DNA from: Liolophura sinensis
Taxonomy: Eukaryota > Mollusca > Polyplacophora > Chitonida > Chitonidae
NCBI RefSeq assembly: GCF_032854445.1
Contig: NC_088300.1
Coordinates: 43,643,682 to 43,703,681, forward strand
DNA: 60,000 bases
Reading direction: 5' to 3'
Positions 58,548-60,000 of this stretch are shown here, piece by piece (position 1 is the first letter of the stretch; each line of letters begins with the position of its first letter). The notes under the pieces were generated by a model. That model had not been told where the DNA came from. It was given only the letters and a program-made list of their open reading frames with translations, and searched no databases. Made by a program: the position numbers and the translations under genes.

Positions 58548-58683
58548 CCACTTTCACAAAACTTCGTAAATCAATTTTGCATAACTTTGCTCATAAATGA
58601 GGTCATCTTATGGCACTATAACCTAGACGTCTTTTACAAAAAAAGTTACGAGAAATGTGACTTGCATAGTTTTGTGAGAGTGG
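58548..58683. mobile_element. Second copy of the 135-bp MITE-like family
   Basis: Left end CCACTTTCACAAAACTT (58548-58564) is identical to the copy at 7516; the right end has two changes. Length is 136 bp, and the interior is partly similar (gacgt, tttgctcat, cacatttc-type words). Intergenic or 3' flank of the PARP-fusion gene. Confidence 0.5.
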
Positions 58684-59343
58684 CCCTATACTATAGGTAT
58701 GTGTTAAATTGTTTATAGCAGTACATTAATTTATTTTAAGCAGGAAAAAGTAGCTCAAATGCAAGACTGTATGACACTACAAACCATTGGCTCCACTGAA
58801 AGTTATTTGCCAAAGGTTGGTGTGTTTTTTTTAGGTTTCATTTACCCCACCATAAAACTGAACGCCATCGTACAAGGGAAAAAGTGTGGTGTTTAAACAA
58901 CAGCCTAATGAATACCTGTACATGTCAAATAGACATGTATGGCTTCGGTTAATACACAAGCTTTTCACAATGTTACATATATCTATAACTATAGATTAAG
59001 GTAGAAAAAATTCATTTTATTAAAACTAAACTATTTGAGGCAGTTATATGCGAGCGGAATGGCATAAGAACTTTGTGTGATGTTTTTTTGTCAGATATAT
59101 GTATTTTGACCGTTCATGTACATGGGGATTGAAATACATTTATGATGTAACGAGACGGTGACGACCTTTAGCAAAGGATATCTTCGCTTTACATAGCTTA
59201 ACTTAAAGTGTTACATAGAATATAGAAAACTAATTAAAGATAATTAGATTAATCTTCTAAATTGTGATCCTGGGTGGGCTTGGGTGTCCAGTGTTGAGAA
59301 TTAGTAATATTCTGTTGGTAGTTATACATGTATCTGTACTCAG

Positions 59344-59440
59344 ATACTGCCGTGGTAAGAGAGAGGGAAGTAGCCGGAGTCAAGCCTCGACATCAGTTTG
59401 CTCTGGGACGTCACTTAGTTGTAACTCAAAAACTATATTG
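59344..59440 (+). other. Possible isolated exon
   Basis: A 97-nt segment lies between a CAG acceptor and a GTACGT donor, open in the frame that reads YCRGKREGSSRSQASTSVCS. No domain and no linked neighbours. It could be an exon of a gene continuing to the right, or chance. Confidence 0.5.
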
Positions 59441-60000
59441 GTACGTGTCATTATTGTGATATTGTAACTATAGGAATGGATTAAACATGTATTGATTCCC
59501 TAGATGCCTGGCCTTGCTGTAATATTTTTAAGAGCTTGTGTGCAATTATGGGAGAATTTCGTTATCTGTTCGTGACAGTTATGTGTTGAAGATGCATGGA
59601 ATGACGTGGAATGAATTGAAAACAGATTCAATTCAAGGTTTCCTTCGCCCATGAAAATTACTGCGATTATATACGTCACTGAAAAATTCTTGAATATGTA
59701 TTAAAGAACAATAAAATAAATAAACACAGGAAAGCATGAGAATTTCTCAGGTGACGTAGAGATTTGGTCTCGGTATCCTTCACATGGTTAGGGCTCCAGG
59801 TGTTAGAGTGTAATCTTACCAACAACCTTAGAGTTCAGGGAATATATTTTCTGGATGAGATTTAATTATTTACTGCGCTGACTGAAGCTTTGTCAGTGCC
59901 AGCCTACATGTACATTGGATGATCTACATTAAAGAAAGCTTAAGTTTGAAAGATGGTTTCCCCATAATCTCTGGGTGACACTCACTCCCTCTTTGTCATT

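Larger units (their letters stand above)
56704..60000. other. 3' flank of the PARP-fusion gene
   Basis: AT-rich, with a SINE fragment, a possible poly(A) signal, one MITE copy, and a possible isolated exon at 59344-59440. No gene could be built. Confidence 0.5.

Overview
This is eukaryotic nuclear DNA with intron-rich genes, AT-rich introns, canonical GT-AG splice sites, frequent TACATGTA-type words, and many copies of tRNA-derived SINEs and small inverted-repeat elements. The gene content and repeat style suggest a lophotrochozoan invertebrate, most likely a marine mollusc. That assignment is inference, not proof. All exon boundaries below come from reading splice sites by eye and checking that the reading phase carries across every junction; no transcript was available.

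Minus strand, 36780 down to the left edge: an almost complete LOXHD1 orthologue (lipoxygenase homology PLAT-domain protein). I traced 36 coding exons with consistent phase, giving about 2043 residues. They encode a short N-terminal region, 13 PLAT domains, and a Ser-rich linker before the thirteenth. The 3' end lies outside the window. Just past the last visible exon, the exon/intron boundary has been copied into a minisatellite (at least nine further copies, 1-1034).

Plus strand, 24562-27322: a two-exon gene for a secreted, glycosylated coiled-coil protein with a four-cysteine C-terminal domain that I do not recognise. It lies entirely inside one LOXHD1 intron, on the opposite strand, with its own TATA-like box.

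Plus strand, 42644-56703: a 12-coding-exon gene for a protein of about 1766 residues. It has an N-terminal region with two FPD-type helical segments, a Ser/Thr-rich region of about 1100 residues, an RNF216/TRIAD3-like RING1 plus IBR, and then a PARP ADP-ribosyltransferase domain where the catalytic RING2 of an RBR ligase should be. The PARP domain keeps the His-Tyr-Glu triad but has about 160 extra residues inside it. This is the most unusual item in the window: one protein that appears to join ubiquitin-ligase modules with ADP-ribosylation.

The rest is introns and intergenic DNA. It holds one abundant SINE family (full-length copies with target-site duplications at 13718-13983 and 41882-42158), a second tRNA-derived SINE (10696-11054), at least five MITE-like elements with clear terminal inverted repeats, microsatellites, and a 32-bp minisatellite interrupted by a SINE. 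No rRNA, functional tRNA, CRISPR or bacterial-type features were seen.
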